This document shows, one piece after another, positions 37,001 to 50,590 of a stretch of 64,000 bases of DNA; position 1 is the first letter of the stretch; the number at the start of each line of letters is the position of its first letter. The notes below the pieces were generated by a model, which was given only the letters and a program-made list of their open reading frames with translations, had not been told where the DNA came from and did no database searches. This stretch comes from Calliopsis andreniformis (taxonomy: Eukaryota > Arthropoda > Insecta > Hymenoptera > Andrenidae). A program made the translations under genes and the position numbers. The stretch spans positions 18,786,001 through 18,850,000 of the forward strand of contig NW_027480423.1 of NCBI RefSeq assembly GCF_051401765.1, given 5' to 3'.

Positions 37001-40000
37001 TTCTACGTTCCGGGCAACCTGGGCTTCACTCTAGGGCGTTGTTCCACCAGATGGAATAGTTAGGGCCATAGATATCAACGCCAGAAGCATAAAATACGAT
37101 ATAAATACAACAGCTTTTCCATCGTATAAAATGGATAATTGCAAACAGTGTGAATGTAATGGTCATTTCTACGTTCCGGGCATCCTGGGCTTCACTGTAG
37201 GGCGTTGCTCCACCAGATCGAATAGTTAGGGCCCTAGAAGTCAACGCGAGAAGCATAAAATACAATATAAATACAACAGTTTTTCTATCGTATAAAACGA
37301 ATAATTGCAACCAGTATGAAAGTTATGGTCATTTCTATTGTCCGGGCAACCTAGGTTTCACCCTAGGGCGTTGCTCCAACAGATTGAATAGTTAGGGCCT
37401 TAGAAGTCAACGCCACAAGCACAAAATACAATATAAATACAACAGTTTTTCCATTGTATAGCATGGATCACTGCAACCAGTGCGAAGGTAATGATCATTT
37501 CGGCGTTTCGGGCATCCAAAACTTAACTCTGAGGCGCTGCTACACCAGATCGAAGAGTTAGGGCCTTAAAAGTCACCGCCAGAAGCATAAACTACAAAAG
37601 AAATACAACCGTCTTTCCATCGTATAAAACGAATAATTGCAACCTGTGTGAAGGTTATGGTCATTTCCACGTTCCGCGCAACCCAGGCTTCACTGTAGCG
37701 TGTTGCTCCACCACACCGAATAGCTACGGCCTTAGAAGTCAACGCCCGAAGCATAAAATGCAATAAAAATACAACAGTCTTTCCATCGTATAACAGGATT
37801 AATTGCAACCAGTTTGGAAGTGATGGTCATTTCTACGTTCCGGGCAACCTAGGCTTCCCTCTATTGCGTTGCTCCACCAGATCGAATAGTTAGGGCCTTA
37901 GAAGTCAACGCCAGAAGCATAAAATGCAATATAAATACAACAGTTCTTCCAGCGTATAAAACGAATATTTGCAACCAGTATGAAAGTTATGGTCATTTCT
38001 ACGATCCGGGCAACCTAGGCTTCACTCTATGGTGCTGCTCCACCACATCGAATAGCTACGGCCTTGGAAGTCAACGCCTGAAGCATAAAATACAATAAAA
38101 ATACAAGAGTCTTTTCATCGTATAACAGGAATAACTGCAACAAGCGTGAAAGTAATGATCATTTCGGCGTTTCGGGCATCCTACACTTAACTCTGAGGCG
38201 TTGCTCCTCCAGATCGAATAGTTAGGGCCTAAGGAGTCAATACCAGAGGCACCAAATACAAAATAAATACAACAGTTTTTCCATCGTATAAAACGAATAA
38301 TTGCAACCAGTGTGAAAGTTATGGACATTTCAACATTCCGAGCAACCTAGGCTTCACTCTAGGGCGTTGCTCCACCAGATCGAACAGTTAGGGCCTTAGT
38401 AGTCAACGCCAGAAGCATAAATTACGATAAAGATGCAACAGTTTTACCATCGTATAAAACGAATAATTGCAACCAGTGTGAAAGTAATGGTCAGTTCTAC
38501 GTTCCGGGCAACCTAGGCTTCACCCTAGGGTGTTGTTCCACCAGATCGAATAGTTAGGACCTAGGAAGTCAACGCCAGGAGAATAAAATACAATATAAGT
38601 ACAACAGCTTTTCCATCGTTTAAAACGAATAATTGCAACCAGTGTGAATGTTATGGTCATTTCTACGTTCCGGGCAACCTACGTTTCACTCTATGGCGTT
38701 CCTCCAACAGATGGAATAGTTGTGGCCTAAGAAGTCAAAGCCAGAAGCACCAAATACATAATAAATACAACAGTTTTTTCATCGTATAAAACGAATAATT
38801 GCAAGCAGTGTGAAAGTAATGGTCATATCTACGTTCCGGGCTACCTAGGCTTCACTCTAGGGCGTTGCTCCACCAGATCGAATAGTTAGGGCCTTAGAAG
38901 TCAACACCAGAAGCATAAAATACAGTATAAATATAACAGTTTTTCCATCGTATAAAACGAGTAATTGCAACCAGTGTGAAAGTTATGGACATTTCTACAT
39001 TCCGAGCAACCTAGGCTTCACTCTAGGGCGTTGCTCCACCAGATCGAACAGTTCGGGCCTTAGTAGTCAACGCCAGAAGCATAAAATACGATATAAATAC
39101 AACAGTTTTTCCATCGTATAAAACGAATAGTTGCAACCAGTATGAAAGTTATGGTCATTTCTACTTTCCGGGCAACCTAGGCTTCACTCTATGGTGTTGC
39201 TCCACCACATCGAATAGCTACGGCCTTAGAAGTCAACGCCTGAAGCATAAAATACAATAAAAATACAAGAGTCTTTTCATCGTATAACAGGAATAACTGC
39301 AACAAGCGCGAAAGTAATGATCATTTCGGCGTATCGGGCATCCTAGACTTAACTCTGAGGCGTTGCTCCTCCAGATCGAATAGTTAGGGCCTAAGAAGTC
39401 AATACCAGAAGCACCAAATACAAAATAAATACAACAGTTTTTCCATCGTATAAATCGTATAATTGCAACCAGTGTGAAAGTAATGGTCAGTTCTACGTTC
39501 CGGGCAACCTACGCTTCACTCTAGGGCGTTGCTCCACCACATCGAATAGGTACGGCCTTAGAATTCAAAGCCGGAAGCGTAAAATACAATATAAATACAA
39601 CAGTTTTTCCATCGTATAAAACGATAATTGCAACCAGTATGAAAGTTATGGTCATTTCTACTTTCCGGGCAACCTAGGTTTCACCCTAGCGCGCTGCTCC
39701 AACAGATTGAGTAGTTAGGGCCTCAGAAGTCAACGCCCGAAGCATAAAATGCAATAAAAATACAACAGTTTTTCCACCGTATAACAGGATTAATTGCCAC
39801 CAGTTTGAAAGTGATGGTCATTTCTACGTTCCGGGCAACCTAGGCTTCCCTGTATTGCGTTGCTCGACCAGATCGATTAGTTAGGGCCTTAGAAGTCAAC
39901 GCCAGATGCATAAAATACAATATAAATACAACAGTTCTTCCAGCGTATAAAACAAATAATTGCAACCAGTATGAAAGGTATGGTCATTCCAACCTTCCGG

Positions 40001-40800
40001 GCAACCTAGGCTTCACCCTAGGGCGTTGCTCCAACAGATTGAATAGTTATGGCCTTAGAAGTCAACGCCCGAAGCATAAAATACACAATAAATAGAACAG
40101 TTTTTCCATCGTATAAAACGAATAATTGCAACCAGTATGAAAGTTATGGTCATTTCTCTTGTCCGGGCAACCTAGGTTTCACCCTAGGGCGTTGCTCCAA
40201 CAGATTGAATAGTTAGGGCCTTAGAAGTCAACGCCAGAAGCACAAAATACGATATAAATACAACAGTTTTTCCATTGTATAGCATGGATCACTGCAACCA
40301 GTGCGAAGGTAATGATCATTTCGGCGTTTCGGGCATCCAAAACTTAACTCTGAGGCGTTGCTACACCAGATCGAAGAGTTACGGCCTTAAAAGTCAACGC
40401 CAGAAGCATAAACTACAAAATAAATACAACAGTCTTTCCATCGTATAAAACGACTAATTGCAACCTGTGTGAAGGTTATGGCCATTTCCACGTTCCGGGC
40501 AACCTAGGCTTCACTGTAGGGTGTTGCTCCACCAGATCGAATAGTTAGGGACTTACAATTCAACGCCAGAAGCATAAAATACAATAAAAATTCAACAGTT
40601 TTTCCATCCTATAAAACGAATAATTGCAAACAGTGTGAAAGTAATGGTCATTTCTACGTTCCGGGCAACCTAGGCTTCACCCTAGTGTGTGGTTCCACCA
40701 GATCGAATAGTTAGGACCTAGGAAGTCAACGCCAGGAGAATAAAATACAATATAAGTACAACAGCTTTTCCATCGTATAAAACGAATAACTGCAACCAGT
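34055..40800 (+). repeat. Diverged satellite stretch without a dominant HOR
   Basis: About 41 units, many with small indels, for example CTACGTCCGGGC (two bases short, about 34,523), AGGAATAAAGCAACG (about 35,150) and GAATAATGCAACC (about 35,312 and 36,470). Three related tracts occur in this stretch and again near 49-50.6 kb (37,015-37,318, 39,070-39,915 and 40,160-40,470). Four CTTAACTCTGAGG units occur at 37,522, 38,186, 39,348 and 40,343. The higher divergence suggests older, less recently homogenised units. Confidence 0.82.
39070..39915 (+). repeat. Five-unit block duplicated near 49,190-50,035
   Basis: It matches the later copy at an offset of 10,120 bp. Shared rare variants include CTCTATGGTGTTGCTCC, AAGAGTCTTTTCATCG, AATACCAGAAGCACCAAATAC, CAGCGCGCTGCTCC or TAGCGCGCTGCTCC, and CTATTGCGTTGCTCGACC or GTATTGCGTTGCTCGACC. 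A diverged relative of the first units lies at about 38,030-38,260. Confidence 0.8.
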
Positions 40801-41594
40801 GTAAAAGTAATGGTCATTTCTACGTCCCGGGCAACCTAGGCTTCACTCCGGCGCGTTGCACCACCAGATCGAATAGTGAGGGACTTACAATTAAACGCCA
40901 GAAGCATAAAATACAATAAAAATTCAACTGCTTTTCCATCGTATAAAAAGAATAATTGCAACCAGTCTGAAAGTAATGGTCATTTCTACGCTTCGGGTAA
41001 CATACGCTTCAGTATTGGACGTTGCCCCACGAGATCGAATAGCTACGACCTTAGAGGTCAACACCTGAAACATAAGATACAATAAAAATACAACAGTTTC
41101 TCCATCGTATAGCATGAATAATTGCAACCAGTGTGAAAGTAATTGTCATTTCTACGTTCCGGGCAACCTAGGCGTCACACTAGGGCGTTGCTCCACCACA
41201 TCTAATAGTTACGGCCTTAGAAGTCAGCGCCCGAAGCATAAAATACAATAAAAATACAACAGCTTTTCCATCGTGTAACAGGAATAATTGCAACCATTGT
41301 GAAAGTACTGGCCATATCTACGTTCGGGGTTACCTAGGCATCACTCTAGGGCGTTGCTCCACCCGATAGAATAGCTAGGGACTTGGAGGTCAACGCCAGA
41401 AGCATAAAATACAATAAAAATACAACAGCTCTTCCATCGTGTAACAGGAATAATTGCAACCAGTGTGAAAGTAATGGGCATTTCTACGTTCCGTGCAACC
41501 TAGGCTTAACCCTAGGGGGTTGCTCCACCAAATCGAATAGCTAGGGCCTTAGAAGTCAACGCCCGAAGCATAAAATACAATAAAAATACAACAG
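40801..41594 (+). repeat. 7-unit-type HOR, leading partial copy
   Basis: It contains the unit with GAATAGTGAGGGACTTACAATT and AAAATTCAACTG (about 40,876-40,930) and its neighbour with CATACGCTTCAGTATTGGACG. It lies 1,161 bp upstream of the same pair in the next copy. Upstream of about 40,800 the match to the HOR fades. Confidence 0.78.
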
Positions 41595-42921
41595 CTTTTC
41601 CATCGTATAACAGGAATAATTGCAACCAGTATGAAAGTACTGGTCATTTCTACGTTCCGCGTAACCTAGGCTTCACTCTAGGGCGTTGCTCCACCAGATC
41701 GAATAGTTAGGGCCTAAGAAGTCAACCCCAGAACCATAAAATACCATATAAATAGAACAGTTTTTCCATCGCATTAAGTGAATAATGCAACCAGTGTGAA
41801 AGTTATGGTCATTTCTACGTTCCGTGCAACCTAGGCTTCACTCTAGGGCGTTGGTCCACCAGACCGAATAGTTTGGACCTAACAAGTCAACGCCAGAAGC
41901 ATAAAATACAATATAAATACAACAGTTTTTCCATCGTATAGAGCGAATAATTGCAACCAGTGTAAAAGTAATGGTCATTTCTACGTCCCGGGCAACCTAG
42001 ACTTCAGTCTAGGGCCTTGCTCCACCAGATCGAATAGTGAGGGACTTACAATTCAACGCAAGAAGCATAAAATACAATAAAAATTCAACTGTTTTTCCAT
42101 CGTATAAAAAGAATAATTGCAACCAGTCTGAAAGTAATGGTCATTTCTACGCTTCGGGCAACATACGCTTCACTATTGGACGTTGCCCCACGAGATCGAA
42201 TAGCTACGACCTTAGAGGTCAACACCTGAAACATAAAATACAATAAAAATACAACAGTTTCTCCATCGTATAGCATGAATAATTGCAACCAGTGTGAAAG
42301 TAATGGTCATTTCTACGTTCCGGGCAACCCAGGCTTCACCCTAGGTCGTTGTTCCACCAGATGGAATAGTTAGGACCTAGGAAGTCAACGCCAGGAGAAT
42401 AAAATACAATATAAGTACAACAGCTTTTCCATCGTATAAAACGAATAATTGCAACCAGGGTGAAAGTAATGGTCATTTCTACGTTCCGGTCAACCTAGGC
42501 TTCACTCTAGGGCGTTGCTCCACCACATCGAATAGGTACGGCCTTAGAATTCAAAGCCAGAAGCGTAAAATACAATACAAATACAACAGTTTTTCCATCG
42601 TATAAATCGAATAATTGCAACCAGTGTGAAAATAATGTTCATTTCTACTTTCCGGGCACCCTAGGCTTCACTATAGGGCATTGCTCTACCAGGTCGAATA
42701 GCTAGGCACTTAGAATTCAACGCCAGAAGCATAAAATACAATAAAAATACAACAGCTCTTCCATCGTGTAACAGGAATAATTGCAACCAGTGTGAAAGTA
42801 ATGGGCATTTCTACGTTCCGTGCAACCTAGGCTTGACTCTAGGGGGTTGCTCCACCAAATCGAATAGCTAGGGCCTTAGAAGTCAACGCCCGAACCATAA
42901 AATACAATAAAAATACAACAG
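41595..42921 (+). repeat. 7-unit-type HOR, 8-unit copy (1,327 bp)
   Basis: The copy is bounded by the CTTTTCCATCGTATAACAG unit followed by AACCAGTATG or AACCAGTAGG and GTACTGG. The order of units matches the later 1,161-bp copies: AACCATAAAATAC with AATAGAACAG, then GTTGGTCCACCAGACCG, then GTATAGAGCGAATAATTG, then GTGAGGGACTTAC, then CATACGCTTCACTATTGG. One extra unit makes it 166 bp longer. Confidence 0.82.
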
Positions 42922-44580
42922 CTTTTCCATCGTATAACAGGAATAATTGCAACCAGTAGGAAAGTACTGGTCATTTCTACGTTCCGCGTAACCTAGGCTT
43001 CACTCTAGGGCGTTGCTCCACCAGATCGAAGAGTTAGGGCCTAAGAAGTCAACGCCAGAACCATAAAATACAATATAAATAGAACAGTTTTTCCATCGCA
43101 TAAAGTGAATAATGCAACCAGTGTGAAAGTTATGGTCATTTCTACGTTCCGTGCAACCTAGGCTTCACTCTAGGGCGTTGGTCCACCAGACCGAATAGTT
43201 TGGACCTAACAAGTCAACGCCAGAAGCATAAAATACAATATAAATACAACAGTTTTTCCATCGTATAGAGCGAATAATTGCAACCAATGTAAAAGTAATG
43301 GTCATTTCTACGTCCCGGGCAACCGAGACTTCAGTCTAGGGCGTTGCTCCACCAGATCGAATAGTGAGGGACTTACAATTCAACGCCAGAAGCATAAAAT
43401 ACAATAAAAATTCAACTGTTTTTCCATCGTATAAAAAGAATAATTGCAACCAGTCTGAAAGTAATGGTCATTTCTACGCTTCGGGCAACATACGCTTCAC
43501 TATTCGACGTTGCCCCACGAGATCAAATAGCTACGACCTTAGAGGTCAACACCCGAAACATAAAATACAATAAAAATACAACAGTTTCTCCATCATATAG
43601 CATGAATAATTGCAACCAGAGTGAAAGTAATGGTCATTTCTACGTTCCGGGCAACCTAGGCTTCACTCTAGGGCGTTGCACCGCCAGTTCGAATAGTTAG
43701 GGCCTTAGAAGTCAACACCAGGAGCATAAAATACAGTATAAATATAACAGGTTTTCCATCGCATAAAACGAATAATTGCAACCAGTGTGAAAGTTATGGA
43801 CATTTCTACATTCCGAGCAACCTAGGCTTCACTCTAGGGCGTTGCTCCACCAGATCGAACAGTTAGGGCCTTAGTAGTCAACGCCAGAAGCACAAAGTAC
43901 GATAAAGATGCAACAGTTTTTCCATCGTATAAAACGAATAACTGCAACCAGTGTGAAAGTAATGGACATTTCTACGTTCCGGGCAACCTAGGCTTGACCC
44001 TAGGGCGTTGTTCCACCAGATGGAATAGTTAGGGCCTTAGATGTCAACGCCAGAAGCATAAAATACAATAAAGATGCAACAGTTATTCCATCGTATAAAA
44101 CGAATAATTGCAACCAGTGTGAAAGCTATGGACATTTCTACATTCCGAGCGACCTAGGTTTCACTCTAGGGCGTTGCTCCACCAGATCGAATAGCTAGGG
44201 ACTTAGAAATCAACGCCAGAAGAATAAAATATAATATAAGTACAACAGTTTTTCCATCCTATAAAATGAATAATTGCAAACATTGTGAAAGTAATGGTCA
44301 TTTCTACGTTCCGGGCAACCTAGGCGTCACACTAGGGCGTTGCTCCACCACATCTAATAGCTACAGCCTTAGAAGTCAGCGCCCGAAGCATAAAATACAA
44401 TAAAAATACAACAGCTTTTCCATCGTGTATCAGGAATAATTGCAACCATTGTGAAAGTAATGGTCATATCTACGTTCGGGGTAACCTAGGCTTCACTCTA
44501 GGGCGTTGCTCCACCAGATAGAATAGCTAGGGACTTGGAGGTCAACGCCAGAAGCATAAAATACAATAAAAATACAACAG
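42922..44580 (+). repeat. 7-unit-type HOR, 10-unit copy (1,659 bp)
   Basis: The first half follows the standard order. From about 43,640 to 44,580 units of other types are present (GTTAGGGCCTTAGTAG, GAAAGCTATGGACATTTC, CATCTAATAGCTACAGCC), making it three units longer than the 1,161-bp form. The next copy begins exactly 1,659 bp after its start. Confidence 0.8.
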
Positions 44581-45741
44581 CTTTTCCATCGTATAACAGG
44601 AATAATTGCAACCAGTATGAAAGTACTGGTCATTTCTACGTTCCGCGTAACCTAGGCTTCACTCTAGGGCGTTGCTCCACCAGATCGAATAGTTAGGGCC
44701 TAAGAAGTCAACGCCAGAACCATAAAATACAATATAAATAGAACAGTTTTTCCATCGCATTAAGTGAATAATAAAACCAGTGTGAAAGTTATGGTCTTTT
44801 CTACGTTCCGTGCAAACTAGGCTTCACTCTAGGGCGTTGGTCCACCAGACCGAATAGTTTGGACCTAACAAGTCAACGCCAGAAGCATAAAATACAATAT
44901 AAATACAACAGTTTTTCCATCGTATAGAGCGAATAATTGCGACCAGTGTAAAAGTAATGGTCATTTCTACGTCCCGGGCAACCTAGACTTCAGTCTAGGG
45001 ACTTGCTCCACCAGATCGAATAGTGAGGGACTTACAATTCAACGCCAGAAGCATAAAATACAATAAAAATTCAACTGTTTTTCCATCGTATAAAAAGAAT
45101 AATTGCAACCAGTCTGAAAGTAATGGTCATTTCTACGCTTCGGGCAACATACGCTTCACTATTGGACGTTGCCCCACGAGATCGAATAGCTACGACCTTA
45201 GAGGTCAACACCTGAAACATAAAATACAATAAAAATACAACAGTTTCTCCATCGTATAGCATGAATAATTGCAACCAGTGTGAAAGTAATGGTCATTTCT
45301 ACGTTCCGGGCAACCCAGGCTTCACCATAGGGCGTTGTTCCACCAGATGGAATAGTTAGGACCTAGGAAGTCAACGCCAGGAGAATAAAATACAATATAA
45401 GTACAACAGCTTTTCCATCGTATAAAACGAATAATTGCAACCAGTGTGAAAGTAATGGTCATTTCTACGTTCCGGGCAACCCAGGCTTCACCCTAGGGCG
45501 TTGTTCCACCAGATGGAATAGTTAGGACCTAGGAAGTCAACGCCAGGAGAATAAAATACAATATAAGTACAACAGCTTTTCCATCGTATAAAACGAATAA
45601 TTGCAACCAGTGTGAAAGTAATGGTCATTTCTACGTTCCGGTCAACCTAGGCTTGACTCTAGGGCGTTGCTCCATCAAATCGAATAGCTATGGCCTTAGA
45701 AGTCAACGCCCGAAGCATAAAATACAATAAAAATACAACAG
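44581..45741 (+). repeat. 1,161-bp 7-unit HOR, copy A
   Basis: This is the first of three consecutive copies of equal length, with the CTTTTCCATCG marker at 44,581, 45,742, 46,903 and 48,064. It contains the short unit AATAATAAAACCAG (or AATAATAATACCAG) and the paired GACCTAGGAAGTCAACGCCAGG units. It matches the following copies at about 99% by eye. Confidence 0.88.
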
Positions 45742-46902
45742 CTTTTCCATCGTATAACAGAAATAATTGCAACCAGTATGAAAGTACTGGTCATTTCTAC
45801 GTTCCGGGTAACCTAGGCTTCACTCTAGGGCGTTGCTCCACCACATCGAATAGTTAGGGCCTAAGAAGTCAACGCCAGAACCATAAAATACAATATAAAT
45901 AGAACAGTTTTTCCATCGCATTAAGTGAATAATAATACCAGTGTGAAAGTTATGGTCTTTTCTACGTTCCGTGCAAACTAGGCTTCACTCTAGGGCGTTG
46001 GTCCACCAGACCGAATAGTTTGGACCTAACAAGTCAACGCCACAAGCATAAAATACAATATAAATACAACAGTTTTTCCATCGTATAGAGCGAATAATTG
46101 CGACCAGTGTAAAAGTAATGGTCATTTCTACGTCCCGGGCAACCTAGACTTCAGTCTAGGGCCTTGCTCCACCAGATCGAATAGTGAGGGACTTACAATT
46201 CAACGCCAGAAGCATAAAATACAATAAAAATTCAAATGTTTTTCCATCGTATAAAAAGAATAATTGCAACCAGTCTGAAAGTAATGGTCATTTCTACGCT
46301 TCTGGCAACATACGCTTCACTATTGGACGTTGCCCCACGAGATCGAATAGCTACGACCTTAGAGGTCAACACCTGAAACATAAAATACAATAAAAATACA
46401 ACAGTTTCTCCATCGTATAGCATGAATAATTGCAACCAGTGTGAAAGTAATGGTCATTTCTACGTTCCGGGCAACCCAGGCTTCACCATAGGGCGTTGTT
46501 CCACCAGATGGAATAGTTAGGACCTAGGAAGTCAACGCCAGGAGAATAAAATACAATATAAGTACAACAGCTTTTCCATCGTATAAAACGAATAATTGCA
46601 ACCAGTGTGAAAGTAATGGTCATTTCTACGTTCCGGGCAACCCAGGCTTCACCCTAGGGCGTTGTTCCACCAGATGGAATAGTTAGGACCTAGGAAGTCA
46701 ACGCCAGGAGAATAAAATACAATATAAGTACAACAGCTTTTCCATCGTATAAAACGAATAATTGCAACCAGTGTGAAAGTAATGGTCATATCTACGTTCG
46801 GGGTAACCTAGGCTTCACTCTAGGGCGTTGCTCCACCAGATAGAATAGCTAGGGACTTGGAGGTCAACGCCAGAAGCATAAAATACAATAAAAATACAAC
46901 AG
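45742..46902 (+). repeat. 1,161-bp 7-unit HOR, copy B
   Basis: It has the same order and length as copies A and C. Private changes include AAAATTCAAATG (near 46,230, CAACTG elsewhere), ACGCTTCTGGC (near 46,298, TTCGGGC elsewhere) and CCACAAGCATAAAATAC (near 46,041). Near-identity with neighbours indicates recent unequal exchange or amplification. Confidence 0.88.
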
Positions 46903-48063
46903 CTTTTCCATCGTATAACAGGAATAATTGCAACCAGTATGAAAGTACTGGTCATTTCTACGTTCCGCGTAACCTAGGCTTCACTCTAGGGCGTTGCTCC
47001 ACCAGATCGAATAGTTAGGGCCTAAGAAGTCAACGCCAGAACCATAAAATACAATATAAATAGAACAGTTTTTCCATCGCATTAAGTGAATAATAAAACC
47101 AGTGTGAAAGTTATGGTCTTTTCTACGTTCCGTGCAAACTAGGCTTCACTCTAGGTCGTTGGTCCACCAGACCGAATAGTTTGGACCTAACAAGTCAACG
47201 CCAGAAGCATAAAATACAATATAAATACAACAGTTTTTCCATCGTATAGAGCGAATAATTGCGACCAGTGTAAAAGTAATGGTCATTTCTACGTCCCGGG
47301 CAACCTAGACTTCAGTCTAGGGCCTTGCTCCACCAGATCGAATAGTGAGGGACTTACAATTCAACGCCAGAAGCATAAAATACAATAAAAATTCAACTGT
47401 TTTTCCATCGTATAAAAAGAATAATTGCAACCAGTCTGAAAGTAATGGTCATTTCTACGCTTCGGGCAACATACGCTTCACTATTGGACGTTGCCCCACG
47501 AGATCGAATAGCTACGACCTTAGAGGTCAACACCTGAAACATAAAATACAACAAAAATACAACAGTTTCTCCATCGTATAGCATGAATAATTGCAACCAG
47601 TGTGAAAGTAATGGTCATTTCTACGTTCCGGGCAACCCAGGCTTCACCATAGGGCGTTGTTCCACCAGATGGAATAGTTAGGACCTAGGAAGTCAACGCC
47701 AGGAGAATAAAATACAATATAAGTACAACAGCTTTTCCATCGTATAAAACGAATAATTGCAACCAGTGTGAAAGTAATGGTCATTTCTACGTTCCGGGCA
47801 ACCCAGGCTTCACCCTAGGGCGTTGTTCCACCAGATGGAATAGTTAGGACCTAGGAAGTCAACGCCAGGAGAATAAAATACAATATAAGTACAACAGCTT
47901 TTCCATCATATAAAACGAATAATTGCAACCAGTGTGAAAGTAATGGTCATTTCTACGTTCCGGTCAACCTAGGCTTGACTCTAGGGCGTTGCTCCATCAA
48001 ATCGAATAGCTATGGCCTTAGAAGTCAACGCCCGAAGCATAAAATACAATAAAAATACAACAG
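46903..48063 (+). repeat. 1,161-bp 7-unit HOR, copy C
   Basis: This is the third equal-length copy. A private change, ACAACAAAAATAC near 47,548 (AATAAAAATAC elsewhere), removes a stop in one chance frame, which is why a slightly longer open frame appears there; it has no coding meaning. The next copy begins at 48,064 but departs from the HOR at about 48,160, at GAATAGGTACGGCC. Confidence 0.88.
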
Positions 48064-48960
48064 CTTTTCCATCGTATAACAGAAATAATTGCAACCAGTA
48101 TGAAAGTACTGGTCATTTCTACGTTCCGGGTAACCTAGGCTTCACTCTAGGGCGTTGCTCCACCACATCGAATAGGTACGGCCATAGAATTCAAAGCCAG
48201 AAGCGTCAAATACAATACGAATACAACAGTTTTTCCATCGTATAAATCGAATAATTGCAACCAGTGTGAAAATAATGTTCATTTCTACTTTCCGGGCACC
48301 CTAGGCTTCACTATAGGGCATTGCTCTACCAGGTCGAATAGCTAGGCACTTAGAATTCAGCGCCAGAGGAATAAAATACAATATAAATACAACAGCTTTT
48401 CCATCGTATATAAAGTATATTTGCAAACAGTGTGATCGTAATGGTCATTGCTACGTTCCGGGCAACGTAGGCTTCACTCTAGGCCGTTGTTCCACCAGAT
48501 CGAATAGTTAGGGCCTAAGAAGTCAACGCCAGAAGAATAAAATACAATATAAGTACAACAGTTTTTCCATCGTATAAAATGAATAATTGCAAACATTGTG
48601 AAAGTGATGGTCATTTCTACGTTCCGGGGAACCTAGTCGTCACTCTACGGCGTTACTCCACCAGATCGAATAATGAGGGCCTTAGAAGTAAACGCCAGAA
48701 GCATAAAATACAATAAAGGTTCAACAGTTTTTCCATCGTATAAAACGAATAATTGCAACCAGTGTGAAAGTTATGGACATTTCAACATTCCGAGCAACCT
48801 AGGCTTGACTCTAGGGCGTTGCTCCACCAGATCGAACAGTTAGGGCCTTAGTAGTCGACGCCGGAAGCATAAAATGCAATAAGGATGCAACAGTTTTTCC
48901 ATCGTATAACAGGAATAACTGCAAACAGTGTGAAAGTAATGGTCATTTCTACGTTCCGGG
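48064..48960 (+). repeat. HOR exit and mixed units
   Basis: After about 100 bp of HOR copy D, the sequence follows units also seen at about 42,515-42,720 (GGTACGGCC, TATAAATCGAATAATTG, AATAATGTTCATTTC, CAGGTCGAATAGCTAGGCAC). Assorted single units follow, including one with TATATAAAGTATATTTGC near 48,415. Confidence 0.8.
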
Positions 48961-50590
48961 CAACCTAGGCTTCACCCTAGGGCGTTGTTCCACCAGATGG
49001 AATAGTTAGGGCCATAGATATCAACGCCAGAAGCATAAAATACGATATAAATACAACAGCTTTTCCATCGTATAAAATGAATAATTGCAGACAGTGTGAA
49101 TTTAATGGTCATTTCTACGTTCCGGGCAACCTGGGCTTCACTGTAGGGCGTTGCTCCACCAGATCGAATAGTCAGGGCCCTAGAAGTCAACGCCAGAAGC
49201 ATAAAATACAATATAAATACAACAGTTTTTCCATCGTATAAAACGAATAGTTGCAACCAGTATGAAAGTTATGGTCATTTCTACTTTCCGGGCAACCTAG
49301 GCTTCACTCTATGGTGTTGCTCCACCACATCGAATAGCTACGGCCTTAGAAGTCAACGCCTGAAGCATAAAATACAATAAAAATACAAGAGTCTTTTCAT
49401 CGTATAACAGGAATAACTGCAGCAAGCGCGAAAGTAATGATCATTTCGGCGTTTCGGGCATCCTAGACTTAACTCTGAGGCGTTGCTCCACCAGATCGAA
49501 TAGTTAGGTCCTAAGAAGTCAATACCAGAAGCACCAAATACAAAATAAATAAAACAGTTTTTCCATCGTGTAAATCGAATAATTGCAGCCAGTGTGAAAG
49601 TAATGGTCAGTTCTACGTTCCGGGCAACCTACGTTTCACTCTAGGGCGTTGCTCCACCACATCGAATAGGTACGGCCTTAGAATTCAAAGCCAGAAGCGT
49701 AAAATACAATATAAATACAACAGTTTTTCCATCGTATAAAACGAATAATTGCAACCAGTATGAAAGTTATGGTCATTTCTACTTTCCGGGCAACCTAGGT
49801 TTCACCCCAGCGCGCTGCTCCAACAGATTGGGTAGTTAGAGCCCTAGAAGTCAACGCCCGAAGCTTAAAATGCAATAAAAATACAACAGTTTTTCCACCG
49901 TATAACAGGATTAATTGCAACCAGTTTGAAAGTGATGGTCCTTTCTACGTTCCGGGCAAGCTAGGCTTCCCTCTATTGCGTTGCTCGACCAGATCGAATA
50001 GTTAGGGCCTTAGAAGTCAACGCCAGAAGCATAAAATCCATTATAAGTACAACAGTTTTTCCATCGTATAAAACGAATAATTGCAACCAGTATGAAAGTA
50101 CTGGTCATTTCTACGTTCCGTGCAACCTAGGCTTCACTCTAGGTCGTTGTTCCACCAGATGGTATAGTTAGGGCCTAAGAAGTCAACGCCAGAAGCATAA
50201 AATGCGATATAAATACAACAGATTTTCCATCGTATTACAGGAATAATTGCAACCAGTGTGAAAGTGATGGTCATTTCTATTGTCCGGGCAACCTACGTTT
50301 CACCCTAGGATGTTGCTCCAACAGATTGAATGGTTAGGGCCTTAGAAGTCAACGCCAGAAGCACAAAATACAATATAAATACAACAGTTTTTACATTGTA
50401 TAGCATGGATCACTGCAACCAGTGCGAAGGTAATGATCATTTCGGCGTTTCGGGCATCCGAAACTTAACTCTGAGGAGTTCCTACACCAGATCGAAGAGT
50501 TAGGGCCTTAAAAGTCAACGCCAGAAGCGTAAACCACAAAATAAATGAAACAGTCTTTCCATCGTATAAAACGAATAATTGCAACCAGTA
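48961..50590 (+). repeat. Condensed colinear copy of parts of 37,015-40,470
   Basis: Three tracts appear in the same order as upstream but closer together. 48,961-49,264 matches 37,015-37,318 (offset 11,946 bp). About 49,190-50,035 matches 39,070-39,915 (offset 10,120 bp). 50,281-50,590 matches 40,160-40,470 (offset 10,121 bp). Units between the first two tracts upstream are missing here. CTTAACTCTGAGG units lie at 49,468 and 50,464. Confidence 0.78.
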
